Virus record (IMG/VR): IMGVR_UViG_3300046012_000214
Coordinates: 1 to 27,516 of that record
From: a virus
Length of the DNA: 27,516 bases
Reading direction: 5' to 3' (one strand)
In this document: one piece after another, positions 12,127 through 19,365 of the stretch
Numbering within the stretch: position 1 is the stretch's first letter
Layout of the letters: each line of letters opens with the position of its first letter
Program-made: the position numbers and the translations under genes
Notes under the pieces: model-generated
Databases searched by the model: none
What the model was told of the DNA's origin: nothing
Seen by the model: only the letters and a program-made list of their open reading frames with translations

Positions 12127-13352
12127 CAGCCGGTGTAGGAGACGGTGACGCGGTCCCCGACCGCGATCGGTGTGGACAGCTCGATCGTGACCGTGCTGCC
12201 GGCGACGCTCACACCTGCAACCGTGTTCGAGACACCGTTGACCTCGACCGCGAACTCGGTCGTCATCGGGGTTGCCGGGTCGAGCGCTTCGTCATAGACC
12301 AGCGTGACCTTGGATCGATAGGCGCCGACCAGCTTTAGCTTCGGCGGGACCGTGTCTATGCGGACAAGCGCCGGCGGCCACACGGTCGTCGTGGGAGCGA
12401 TGAACGGGACAGCCAGAGCGACAGCGCCGCTTGGGCTGAGCGTCGGGGCATAGACACTCGTCGCGGCGGTGATGAACGGCAAATCGAGCTCTCCGGCGCC
12501 CTGAACCGTAGGTGCGTGAACCGTCGTCCCGGACGCGATGAACGGTACGTCCAACTCGACGGCGCTAGATGGCGACAGTGTCGGAGCGAATACTGATGTG
12601 CCGCTCGCGATGAACGGAACCGTGATGCCTCCTACTGCCGTAAGAGGAGCAGCCGCTGTCACACCGCCGCGCAGCGAAAGCAGGCTCGGCCCGACTGGTG
12701 GACCGCCCGCAGTCTTGGTGGTCCCGGTGAGCGTGCCGTCGGTTCCGCCGGAAACGAGATCAGGCTCTGGAGAATCGCCACCCCACATCGGCCAGTAGTG
12801 CGCGGGGCCGAGATGCGAGGGCAGGAGACCATTCGCGAGCGACTTGATCTCGGCTGCTGAGAGCTGGCGAGCCCAGGTCGCACCGTGAGCCAAGCTCCCG
12901 GCGTAGAGGTTCCCAGTCGAGGCCGCCAACCTGGACGCGCCCCACCTGACGGTCGGCGGATTCTGGCCGGATGAATTAGAGAGAGATGTCCTCGTGAACG
13001 TCGAGTCCTGAACGCCGTCGAGATAGATCGTGATTAGGTTGGATGCGTTCTGCGTTAGTCCGAGGTGGTGCCAAGTGCTGTCGAAGAAGACGCCGGTACT
13101 GATCGCGACGTCAACTCCACCGATCGATGAAAGCTCCAACTCGAGCTTGCTCCCGTTGCCTCCGCTCGATCCGTTCTGGCAGACAAAGAAGAGTGGCCTA
13201 CTATTAGAGCCGTCCGTTTCGGAGTAGACCATCCCGAACGTCTTGAGACCAGCTTTGACCCACACCGAAAGCGAGAACGCAGTTGACCCGTCCGAAACGC
13301 GAGCTCCGTCGCAGGAGATCCAGTCAGACGTTCCATTGAACGATCTAGCCAT
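12126..13352 (-). CDS. LamG lectin-like tail fibre with PFIA repeats and SwmB-like end
   Basis: A 408-aa protein; GGAGG 6 nt before ATG 13352. Residues 1-175 are a LamG/concanavalin-like domain (FSLSVWVKAG, WHHLGLTQN, ITIYLDGVQD, AHGATWARQLSAAEI). A Gly-rich linker with WPMWGGDSP leads to four short repeats at 245-330 (VPFIASGTSVFAPTLSPS and variants), a motif seen in actinobacteriophage tail proteins. Residues 332-407 look like a SwmB bacterial Ig-like domain (VTLVYDEALDPATPMTTEFAV, then VTIELSTPIAVGDRVTVSY). The likely role is binding of cell-surface glycans, as part of the baseplate or as a fibre. Ends in TGATG overlap with the Gp37-like gene. Confidence 0.75.
   Translation of the reverse strand: MARSFNGTSDWISCDGARVSDGSTAFSLSVWVKAGLKTFGMVYSETDGSNSRPLFFVCQNGSSGGNGSKLELELSSIGGVDVAISTGVFFDSTWHHLGLTQNASNLITIYLDGVQDSTFTRTSLSNSSGQNPPTVRWGASRLAASTGNLYAGSLAHGATWARQLSAAEIKSLANGLLPSHLGPAHYWPMWGGDSPEPDLVSGGTDGTLTGTTKTAGGPPVGPSLLSLRGGVTAAAPLTAVGGITVPFIASGTSVFAPTLSPSSAVELDVPFIASGTTVHAPTVQGAGELDLPFITAATSVYAPTLSPSGAVALAVPFIAPTTTVWPPALVRIDTVPPKLKLVGAYRSKVTLVYDEALDPATPMTTEFAVEVNGVSNTVAGVSVAGSTVTIELSTPIAVGDRVTVSYTG
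12363..12620 (-). repeat. Four tandem PFIA-type repeats in the lectin gene
   Basis: Protein residues 245-268, 269-290, 291-314 and 315-330 repeat the pattern (V/L)PFI-A--T-V-AP----. The units are 22-24 residues, the last truncated, with Phe/His/Tyr/Trp varying at one site. Nucleotide similarity is partial, so the array is old or under selection for variation. Confidence 0.8.
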
Positions 13353-13494
13353 CTAGACCTCCGTACAGTTGCCGCCGGATAAGGACCGGTCTAGATTTCG
13401 CGTGATGCCAGACAAGATTTTCCATGCCTGGGCGGTGGCGAACGTGGCCGCGGCCGCCATCTGTCTGGCCGTGGCTGTCGTGTACCTGCTCCAC
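13345..13494 (-). CDS. Possible 49-aa ORF filling the tail-operon gap
   Basis: GTG 13494 shares a base with the upstream TAG (TAGTG), and the ORF ends at TAG 13347-13345 in an 8-nt ATGGCTAG overlap with the lectin gene, the same geometry as other junctions here. The product is His/Arg/Gly-rich at first and ends HHAKSRPVLIRRQLYGGLDG. The lectin gene's GGAGG lies inside it. No family recognised. A plus-strand ORF competes for the same DNA. Confidence 0.35.
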   Translation of the reverse strand: MEQVHDSHGQTDGGRGHVRHRPGMENLVWHHAKSRPVLIRRQLYGGLDG

Positions 13495-13497
13495 TAG
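13405..13497 (+). CDS. Competing 30-aa membrane ORF, antisense in the gap
   Basis: On the opposite strand ATG 13405 to TAG 13497 encodes 30 residues with one strong transmembrane helix (FHAWAVANVAAAAICLAV, then AVVYLLH). Counted by hand, GC at codon positions 1, 2 and 3 is about 22, 12 and 25 of 30, a coding-like pattern. No Shine-Dalgarno is found. Either this or the minus-strand 49-aa ORF may be real; antisense mirroring can create such patterns. Confidence 0.2.
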   Translation: MPDKIFHAWAVANVAAAAICLAVAVVYLLH

Positions 13498-13964
13498 GTG
13501 CTCGTGTACTCGAAGACGACGTTGAACAGGAGTGTGTCGACAGCCAGCGTGTCGTTCCCAGCGGTGCCGTTGTGACGAATCCGCACGAGCAGGTCGGCGC
13601 CAGCCGCCACGGTCGGGGTCAGCGTGTACGACTGGTCCTTCCGGATATAGGCGGTGCCGGGGACAGTGATGTCGACGTCGGTCTCGGCGGTTAGCGCCGT
13701 GTCGTAGGTCGAGGCGTTCGCGATCGGCTTCGTCGCCACACCCATCGTCGTCACGCCAGACGTCGCGTTCGCCGCTATCGAGATCACGATCGCTGCCGCC
13801 GATACGTAGTCCTGCGGCACGCGAACGATCCCCCACCAGTCACCTACAACGTCCTTCTGGAACGCCGCCACTACCTCCCGGATGTTCGAGGTCGAGACGA
13901 GCGCTGCGTACGAACCGTCGGCGCTTCCGGGCGCCGTGAGCGGAACCTGGATCTGCTTCGCCAT
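13494..13964 (-). CDS. Minor tail or structural protein, 156 aa
   Basis: ATG 13964 shares a base with the upstream TAA (TAATG). The protein is all-beta in appearance (AAIVISIAANATSGVTTMG, YIRKDQSYTLTPTV, LLVRIRHNGTAGNDTLAV, LLFNVVFEYTST), with Thr/Val/Asp-rich strands and no Cys or membrane segment. It belongs to the group of small structural proteins between distal tail and fibre genes and may be a baseplate decoration. No named family. Confidence 0.65.
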   Translation of the reverse strand: MAKQIQVPLTAPGSADGSYAALVSTSNIREVVAAFQKDVVGDWWGIVRVPQDYVSAAAIVISIAANATSGVTTMGVATKPIANASTYDTALTAETDVDITVPGTAYIRKDQSYTLTPTVAAGADLLVRIRHNGTAGNDTLAVDTLLFNVVFEYTST

Positions 13965-14362
13965 TAGATCGCGAAGATCCCGGAGGCGTTGAACGTCACT
14001 GTCACGTCTGACCCGTTCGGCGTGAACGCCGACGCCAGATCAAACCACGCGATCAGCGGCGAGCTCGCGTCAGATCCGCTGTCCTTGTAGAGAACGACCG
14101 CTTCCACGGTCGCCCCGGTGACAGCGGTGATCGTGATGTCGTTCGCGTCGAACGTCCCCGACGTGACGGTCTTGCCTGAGAGGTTTCCCGAGCGGGCGAC
14201 GTCGCCGCCGGAAGTGATGTCAGACATGAACTCGTCCGTCGAGCCGAACGTCTCTGTCCCGGTGTCGATCAGCGCGACCTTGATGTTGTCGGCGACTAGG
14301 TCGACCTTGGTCGACAGGCCGAGAAGGTGAGCCTTGCCCTTGGCGTAGAGAGCTGATGCCAT
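13964..14362 (-). CDS. Small structural tail protein, 132 aa
   Basis: Starts at ATG 14362 with GGTGA 6 nt upstream. The opening (ALYAKGKAHLLG) and the VDLVADNIKVALIDTGTETFGSTDEF region match a common small phage structural protein found in many actinobacterial and environmental phages, typically followed by a DxTxSGG... jelly-roll-like core. Here SGNLSGKTVTSGTFDANDI and VVLYKDSGSDASSPLIAWF follow. Probably part of the tail tip. The family has no firm biochemical role. Confidence 0.7.
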   Translation of the reverse strand: MASALYAKGKAHLLGLSTKVDLVADNIKVALIDTGTETFGSTDEFMSDITSGGDVARSGNLSGKTVTSGTFDANDITITAVTGATVEAVVLYKDSGSDASSPLIAWFDLASAFTPNGSDVTVTFNASGIFAI

Positions 14363-14363
14363 C

Positions 14364-14558
14364 TCAGGTCACCTGCTCCACGCTGCCGTCTTCGGCGACA
14401 TGCCAGGTCTTCTCGCCGATCTCGACGCGCAGCGGGCCGGTCTCGCCCGGCTCTGTTCGTGTGACCGACGCGACGCCATCGGAGGCGTGCTCGCCGATCA
14501 GCTGTTCGACCGCGTCTCGTTCAACCGTCGACGCGGCAAAGGTCCGTCTCTGGAGCAT
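14364..14558 (-). CDS. 64-aa small tail-region protein
   Basis: A strong AGGAG 7 nt before ATG 14558 supports this start, and the gene ends 1 nt before the next ATG. The product is charged and looks like a short two-part fold: a helix (STVERDAVEQLIGEHA) and beta strands (GPLRVEIGEKTWHVAEDGSV). No family recognised. It may be a small tail-tip or chaperone protein. Confidence 0.6.
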   Translation of the reverse strand: MLQRRTFAASTVERDAVEQLIGEHASDGVASVTRTEPGETGPLRVEIGEKTWHVAEDGSVEQVT

Positions 14559-14571
14559 CGGGTTCTCCTCG

Positions 14572-15024
14572 TTAGGTGATCGTGATGGCCGGATCCGGGG
14601 CGATCAGGCCGAACGTGTACGTCTTGATCATTGGGCCGGCAGGATCGAAAGCGATTTCGGAGCGTACGGTGAGCGTGCGCGCACCTGAGAGCCAGGAGAG
14701 CGTGCCGTCGGCATTCTCGATCGACTCGAGCGCCTCGGCCAGGTGATCGATCAGCACGAGTCGCGCGGCGACAATGCCGGAGTCGCTGCCAGTCGAACGG
14801 ATGCGGAACGTTCCGGCTTTCGTGATGTGGCGCGCGCTCCGGAACGTCGGGTGCAGGATGCCGCCGTGCGTTTGCGGCTTGTCCTCTACCGTCACCCGGA
14901 GCGGTGCTTGCCCGAGGCCGGCGCAGCCTTGCGGGTCGTTCTCGTAGGTGTCACCGCTTGCGGCGTTGAACGCAATGGTCCGCGCCGGGGTGATCAGTTC
15001 GAGGGTTGGGTCGCTCCACTCCAT
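14572..15024 (-). CDS. Distal tail (Dit-like) protein, N-terminal type, 150 aa
   Basis: Preferred start ATG 15024, where a TGATG overlap links it to a 25-aa ORF or bridge; the frame stays open further upstream across the tape measure end but without a good start. The sequence (DPTLELITPARTIAFNAASG, GQAPLRVTVEDKPQTHGGILHP, KAGTFRIRSTGSDSGIVAARLVLIDHLAEAL, GTLSWLSGARTLTVRSEIAF) has the beta-helix-beta layout of the N-terminal ring domain of Dit/gp19.1-type proteins. It comes directly after the tape measure, the expected place. No carbohydrate-binding extension is present. Confidence 0.65.
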   Translation of the reverse strand: MEWSDPTLELITPARTIAFNAASGDTYENDPQGCAGLGQAPLRVTVEDKPQTHGGILHPTFRSARHITKAGTFRIRSTGSDSGIVAARLVLIDHLAEALESIENADGTLSWLSGARTLTVRSEIAFDPAGPMIKTYTFGLIAPDPAITIT

Positions 15025-15101
15025 CAGGCACCCGTTCGCAACGTTTCGAAACGGCTGTGTGGCCGCTCGCGGCGTGGGGACGACCAGACCGCCATGATCA
15101 T
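15024..15101 (-). CDS. Possible 25-aa bridging ORF between tape measure and distal tail genes
   Basis: ATG 15101 overlaps the tape measure TGA (ATGA), and TGA 15026-15024 overlaps the next ATG (TGATG), so the mini-ORF closes the 73-nt gap exactly. The peptide (MIMAVWSSPRRERPHSRFET and five more) is basic. It could be a real micropeptide or a re-initiation bridge. Confidence 0.35.
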   Translation of the reverse strand: MIMAVWSSPRRERPHSRFETLRTGA

Positions 15102-17659
15102 GCGAATGCGGCGTCTCCGGCGCGCAGAGCGTTTCCGAACTCAGGCCCGAGCTGCGGCCCGGGCCTGAGCCCAGCGCGGATGTTCGCGAGGTGGTTCTCG
15201 GACTGGTACAGGTGCGTGCGCATCTGCTTGAGCGTCCCGTGAACTGGGTCGAGACCATCGGGGCGAGCGATGTTCGATTCGTTGCGGATGATCTCCTGGA
15301 GCGTCGAGAGCGCATCGCGGATCGCCTGTGACGGGTCGCTCGTCTTCGCGGCTGCCGCTGTCTTCGCAGCGCTCTTCGCGTCTTGAGCCTGCGCGGTCGC
15401 GATCTTGTCGGCGTACAGCTTGTTCAGGCCGGCCGATCGGGCCGCGAGCGCGGACAGAGCGGTCGATTGGGTGCCGGAGCTCGCGGTGTCCTCGGCGTAG
15501 AGCTTCGCGATCAGGTCGTCGCGTGCCTTCTGCGCCTTCTTCTTCGCTGCAGCCCGATCCTTGGTCTTCTTGGTCTTCGTGTCCTCGTTCTTCTGGTCGA
15601 GCGCCGCGATCTGGTCGAGCGCCGATTGCTCGTCCGAGTAGATGCTCTGGAGCTCCGCGAGATGCGCCTTGCGGTTCTTGACGTCGGTGCGCGCGAGCCG
15701 CTCCTGCAGCTTCTCGTTGTCGCGGTCGAGGTCGATCTGGGACTTCAACGCGGCGACGAGTTGGGCGGCGGCGCCCTTGTCGCCGCGCGCGACCGCCAGC
15801 TGTGCGCGCTGCACTTGCAGCGACACGGTTTGCGCTCGATTCAGCGGCGGCACTTTCCGTGTCGGCGTAGCGGGAGCGTTCGGCGGGGTGTACGTGGGAG
15901 AGCCCGGAACGCCCGCTCGCGGGTTCTGCTCGGTCGTCGCGGTCGCGTTGCTGACGCCGGTCAGCTTCTGGATCGCCGCGCGCGAATAGAGGTAGACGTT
16001 GCCGTTCTGGTAGGTGACGACGTACTCCTTGCCGTCGACCTTCATGATCGAGCCCGGCTTCGGAGGTTTCCCGATGAACCCGCCGATGTGCTTGCCGTCG
16101 ATGAAGAGCTGCGGGACCTGAATCAGGTCGCCGGAGGTTCCGAAAAACGCTAGCGGGAGACTCGCCAAGCCTCCGAACCCCGGCAGGCGTGATCCTGGCG
16201 CCCGCAGATCGGTGTTCGGAATCTTGCTGCCTGCAGGGACGCCGACATTTGGGATGCCGAGCGGCAGACCGGTCGTGCCAGGGCCTGCGATACCGCGTCC
16301 CGCGGCGCCGGCGCGTCCTTCCGCGGCAGCGAGCGTGTCGTATTCGCCCGCCGCCGTGACAGCTGCCGCCCCAGCCTGCAGCGTGCGCGTGCGCAACAGG
16401 CCGAAGTCGGCCAGGATCCCGCGCAGCTTCAGTCCGGCGAGTGCGATCACGAGCAGCTTCACGGTGTTCTCGGTGCCGCCGAGCGCCTTGTTCGCGAGCC
16501 TGATCGGCGGCGAGACGAGCCTGAAGACGTCGACGACGCCATGCACGGCCTCGCCGACGGTGTCGGCTGCCTCCGCGACGTCGTGCTGGACGCGCTCCTG
16601 GTTCTTCGAGTCGTTCAGCCACGTCGCGCCGTGGTTGATCACGTTCACGAGCGACGGCAGATAGTTCCGTGCGAGCGACGCCTCGAGATCATCGACGCCC
16701 GCGTGGAGCTTCGACTCGGCGACCGACAGCGACTCGGTGTTCCGTGCGACGTCGCCCTGCGCGTTCTTCGTGTCCTTCAGGATGATGTTGTAGGCCGCCT
16801 GCACCTTCTGGGCCTGCGTCAGCTTGTCGGTGTGCTTCGCGATCCCGTCCGCGACGGCTTCCTCCTGGATCCGCTGCTGCGACAGGAACACGCCGTACTG
16901 ACGCAACGGCCGCACCTGCCCGGCCAGCCCGGACGCGAGCGCCTGCAGCACCTGATCAGGCTTCGCGTTGTTGAACGAAGCCATATCGGCCGAGAGCTCA
17001 ACGATCCGCTTCGACATCGCCGCAGCCTGCTGCTCGCCGAACCCGAGCGGCCTGAGCATGTTCCCGAACGTGCCGGCGGCCTTCAACGCGGCGCCCTCGC
17101 CGATCCCGAACGACTGCGCCAGACTGCCTGCCCACCGCTGCACATCCGCCGCGTTCTCCCCGAACACGACCCCGGTCTTCTCGGTCTCCTCCTGCACGTT
17201 CGACGCCTCGTCGACGAACTGCTTCAGCAGGAACGTCGCTCCGAACCCGCCGAGGAACGAGCTCGAGCCGAGCGCGAAAGCCGTACGCAGCCGTCCGAGC
17301 GCTCCCGACGCGACGATGGCGCCGCGCGCGGTCTGACCCAGCTGACGCTCCTCACGCGCCAGCGCGGACGAGCTCCGGTTTGCGCCGGACGAGACCGCGC
17401 TCGACGACTTCACCGCCTCCTGCTGAACACGACGCAGGTTCAGCTCCGCCGAACGCACCGAACTCGTGATCTTGCCGCCCGACTGCGTCAACGCCCGGTC
17501 GAGGCGGTCCTGAGCGCTCGCGAACTTCAGCGAGTCATCGGACATCCCCGCGAACGTCGTGCGCACCTCCGCCCGGAGCTGCTGCAGCTGCTCCGACGCG
17601 TGCGCGCGATCGACGCTCAGCTGGATGTCGCCGCCGGCGATCTTCGCCGAAGACGTCAA
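15098..17659 (-). CDS. Tape measure protein
   Basis: An 853-aa protein with typical tape-measure composition: N-terminal Ala/Gln/Arg coiled coils (about 20-110), a GATFLLKQFVDEASNVQEETEKTG segment (about 138-165) as in PhageMin_Tail domains, hydrophobic helices (LLVIALAGLKLRGIL, about 405), a Pro/Gly/Thr-rich middle and a long Lys/Ala/Asp coiled coil near the C-terminus. At about 1.5 Angstrom per residue it would give a tail near 130 nm, an estimate only. The start is TTG 17659 in a TTGA overlap with the chaperone extension stop, with AGGGG 5 nt upstream. It is the longest tail gene, in the usual place after the chaperone pair. Confidence 0.9.
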   Translation of the reverse strand: MTSSAKIAGGDIQLSVDRAHASEQLQQLRAEVRTTFAGMSDDSLKFASAQDRLDRALTQSGGKITSSVRSAELNLRRVQQEAVKSSSAVSSGANRSSSALAREERQLGQTARGAIVASGALGRLRTAFALGSSSFLGGFGATFLLKQFVDEASNVQEETEKTGVVFGENAADVQRWAGSLAQSFGIGEGAALKAAGTFGNMLRPLGFGEQQAAAMSKRIVELSADMASFNNAKPDQVLQALASGLAGQVRPLRQYGVFLSQQRIQEEAVADGIAKHTDKLTQAQKVQAAYNIILKDTKNAQGDVARNTESLSVAESKLHAGVDDLEASLARNYLPSLVNVINHGATWLNDSKNQERVQHDVAEAADTVGEAVHGVVDVFRLVSPPIRLANKALGGTENTVKLLVIALAGLKLRGILADFGLLRTRTLQAGAAAVTAAGEYDTLAAAEGRAGAAGRGIAGPGTTGLPLGIPNVGVPAGSKIPNTDLRAPGSRLPGFGGLASLPLAFFGTSGDLIQVPQLFIDGKHIGGFIGKPPKPGSIMKVDGKEYVVTYQNGNVYLYSRAAIQKLTGVSNATATTEQNPRAGVPGSPTYTPPNAPATPTRKVPPLNRAQTVSLQVQRAQLAVARGDKGAAAQLVAALKSQIDLDRDNEKLQERLARTDVKNRKAHLAELQSIYSDEQSALDQIAALDQKNEDTKTKKTKDRAAAKKKAQKARDDLIAKLYAEDTASSGTQSTALSALAARSAGLNKLYADKIATAQAQDAKSAAKTAAAAKTSDPSQAIRDALSTLQEIIRNESNIARPDGLDPVHGTLKQMRTHLYQSENHLANIRAGLRPGPQLGPEFGNALRAGDAAFA

Positions 17660-17893
17660 TGCAACCCCTGACGCGTCAGGCGATCAAGAACGCGCCGCTC
17701 GGCGGCCGCGGCCGCGAGGCGGAGTGCAGCACGGTGCTCTTCGGCGGCCTCGCGGATCTCGAGGCGTTCCGTCAACGCGTACTCCAGCAGCCACTGATGC
17801 ACCTCGTCATCAGAGAGTGGCGGGAAGGCGCCCATGCGGCGGGCGTGCTTGGCGATCCGGAGGCCGTCATCACTTTGGAGTAGCGACTTGAAA
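17656..17893 (-). CDS. Frameshift extension of the tail assembly chaperone (GT-type)
   Basis: In the frame one base ahead of the 151-aa chaperone an open frame runs to TGA 17658-17656. It encodes SDDGLRIAKHARRMGAFPPL, then DDEVHQWLLEYALTERLEI, an Ala/Glu/Arg helix and RLTRQGLH. This is the usual second half of a G/GT chaperone pair. There is no start codon with a ribosome site at its head, and the adjacent gene ends inside it, so +1 frameshifting is the likely expression route, giving about 222 aa in total. The extension stop overlaps the TTG of the tape measure. Confidence 0.75.
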
Positions 17894-18325
17894 GGTGGCG
17901 AGGGGGTCGACGAGCCCTCCGTCCTCGTCCACGGTCAGGCGATGCTGGGCGACGCGCGCGATCGCGTCGATGTCAAACGGGTCGAGCAGCTTCAGATCGG
18001 ACGGCTTTAGAGCCGGTGCGACCGTCGCCTTGAGCACGATCCGGTTGCGCAGCTCGAGCGTGTCACGCGACAGCTTCCGCGACTCCTCGAGCGCCTCCGC
18101 GTTGCCCTTCTGGAGCAGTCCGATCTGCTGGGCGACGACGCCGCCATCAACCTGCTCGAGAATGGCGACCTTGAACAGATCGTCGGGGAGCGCTTCTTCC
18201 GCGGCGAGCTCGACAAGCGTGAGGGGGCGCACCGAGAACTTCGACCCCGACGGGCCGATCATGTTCACCGTCGCGTTCCGTTTTGCCTCCGCGAGCGAAG
18301 ACGCCCAGCCGTTCGTGTTAGCCAT
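17870..18325 (-). CDS. Tail assembly chaperone (G-type), 151 aa unshifted
   Basis: Starts at ATG 18325, overlapping the tail tube stop by 8 nt (ATGGCTAA). The protein is soluble and helical, with VRPLTLVELAAEEALPDDLF, LGLLQKGNAEALEESRKL-like middle and PSDLKLLDPFDIDAIARVAQH. The DPFDIDAI segment and the position between tail tube and tape measure are typical of gpG-type chaperones, which bind the tape measure and keep it ready for tube polymerisation. Translation stops at TGA 17872-17870 unless ribosomes shift at residue F145. Confidence 0.8.
   Translation of the reverse strand: MANTNGWASSLAEAKRNATVNMIGPSGSKFSVRPLTLVELAAEEALPDDLFKVAILEQVDGGVVAQQIGLLQKGNAEALEESRKLSRDTLELRNRIVLKATVAPALKPSDLKLLDPFDIDAIARVAQHRLTVDEDGGLVDPLATFQVATPK
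17887..17896 (-). promoter_or_regulatory. Candidate +1 programmed frameshift site, ACC-UUU-C
   Basis: On the minus strand codons ACC (17896-17894) and UUU (17893-17891) are followed by C (17890). A tRNA-Phe with GAA anticodon can re-pair from UUU to UUC one base on. That gives ...LATF then KSLLQSDDGL... in the extension frame. The context resembles the UCC-UUU-CGU +1 site of influenza PA-X. No -1 X-XXY-YYZ heptamer lies in the overlap. Confidence 0.6.
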
Positions 18326-19316
18326 CCGGCGTTGCCTTCGCGTTCACGGTGGCGATCGCCATGTTCTCGGCGACGTCTCCCTGGGGCTCGGTGCGGCCGC
18401 CGAGCACCTCGACGAACGGGGTGCCGTCGATGTCGTTCGCCTCGTCCCTGGTCGCGTACGAGACCTCGGTGCCGGTGATCAGCAGGGAGCGCTCCGTGCC
18501 GCCCGAACCGCGCGACCACAGCACCGAGAACCCCTCGGTGTAGATGTCGGCGGTGCCGTCGGTGCCGGTCTTCGAACCGGTGTCGATCGCCCGCTGCAGG
18601 TCGTTGTTCTGCGTGTAGCGCGACACCGTGATCACCGACGCGAACTTGCCGGCGACGATGTCGAGCGCCGAGAACCCGGAGTCGCCCTGTGCGCGCGAGA
18701 GGTTCCGGTTGATCTGGACCGTCACCTGCTTCGTCGTGCCGGGATGGACGGTCGCGTACTTGACCGTCGCCTCGGCGTGGATGAACGGGAGCTCGTCCGC
18801 GAAGTCGGGCAGCGGGTCAGGGGCAGCGACGTTGTCGGTCAGGCTCATCGCCATCCACGCGAGCCCGGTGACCTGCAGCTGCGTCTCGCCGTCGTCCTGC
18901 GAGGCGAACTGGGCGGCGCCGAGCCTGCAGCCGTTCCAGCGGCGCCCGTTCCCGTACGGCACGACCTCGAGGATCCCGTAGTACGGCTGCACAGCGTTCG
19001 GCGTAGCCGTGTGGGTCGTCGGCGAGACCGTCGCCGAGTCGGCGTTGTCGCCCATGAGCGCCTCGGCGAGCAGGTCGACCTCCGACGGGCGGCCGTAGCA
19101 GCCGAACGAGACGCCAGGCCCCAGCGTGGAAACCGCGGATGCTGCCTCTTCCTGCGAGCTGTCGGTCTCCGCGAGCGGCGACAGTGTCCGTGCCGCGTCG
19201 GGGTCGAACGCGGTCAGCCGGAACGCGATCGCGTCCGACCAGTCGGTGACTTCGGTGTCCTTGTCGACCTGCTTCTTGACGAGCAGAACGCGCTGGTTTC
19301 CTGCGTAAAGGGTCAT
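18318..19316 (-). CDS. Major tail (tube) protein
   Basis: A 332-aa protein started by ATG 19316 with GGGAGG 7 nt upstream. It has the beta-sandwich composition of siphovirus tail tube proteins: VTDWSDAIAFRLTAFDPDAA at the start, a central GAAQFASQDDGETQLQVTGLAW strand pair, and TKQVTVQINRNLSRAQGDSGFSALD. The C-terminal half (IYTEGFSVLWSRGSGGTERSL, FVEVLGGRTEPQGDVAENM) looks like an additional Ig-like or decoration part. Position directly before the chaperone pair and tape measure is diagnostic. Confidence 0.85.
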   Translation of the reverse strand: MTLYAGNQRVLLVKKQVDKDTEVTDWSDAIAFRLTAFDPDAARTLSPLAETDSSQEEAASAVSTLGPGVSFGCYGRPSEVDLLAEALMGDNADSATVSPTTHTATPNAVQPYYGILEVVPYGNGRRWNGCRLGAAQFASQDDGETQLQVTGLAWMAMSLTDNVAAPDPLPDFADELPFIHAEATVKYATVHPGTTKQVTVQINRNLSRAQGDSGFSALDIVAGKFASVITVSRYTQNNDLQRAIDTGSKTGTDGTADIYTEGFSVLWSRGSGGTERSLLITGTEVSYATRDEANDIDGTPFVEVLGGRTEPQGDVAENMAIATVNAKATPDG

Positions 19317-19365
19317 GCTGCGGCCTCCCTAGGTCCGGGTGCGAATGTCACGTGAGTGAGTGGGG

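Noticed and set aside
10924-12138. Long plus-strand open frame of about 400 codons across the Gp37-like gene
   Set aside because: It is the antisense shadow of the minus-strand baseplate gene in GC-rich DNA, has an Arg/Val/Gly-biased product and no ribosome site, and is not part of any coupled series.
13381-13440. tRNA-like or terminator structure in the gap before the lectin gene
   Set aside because: No T-loop GTTCGAATC-like sequence and no stable hairpin with U-run was found; the gap is better explained by small ORFs and the ribosome site.
15141-16622. Second minus-strand frame inside the tape measure
   Set aside because: Composition is dominated by Arg, Gly and Ala from the wrong codon phase, there is no start with a ribosome site, and it overlaps a recognised gene completely.
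16541-17671. Plus-strand open frame of about 370 codons over the tape measure gene
   Set aside because: Antisense shadow of the tape measure; the product is Arg/Leu-rich with no domain, and the minus-strand gene is certain.
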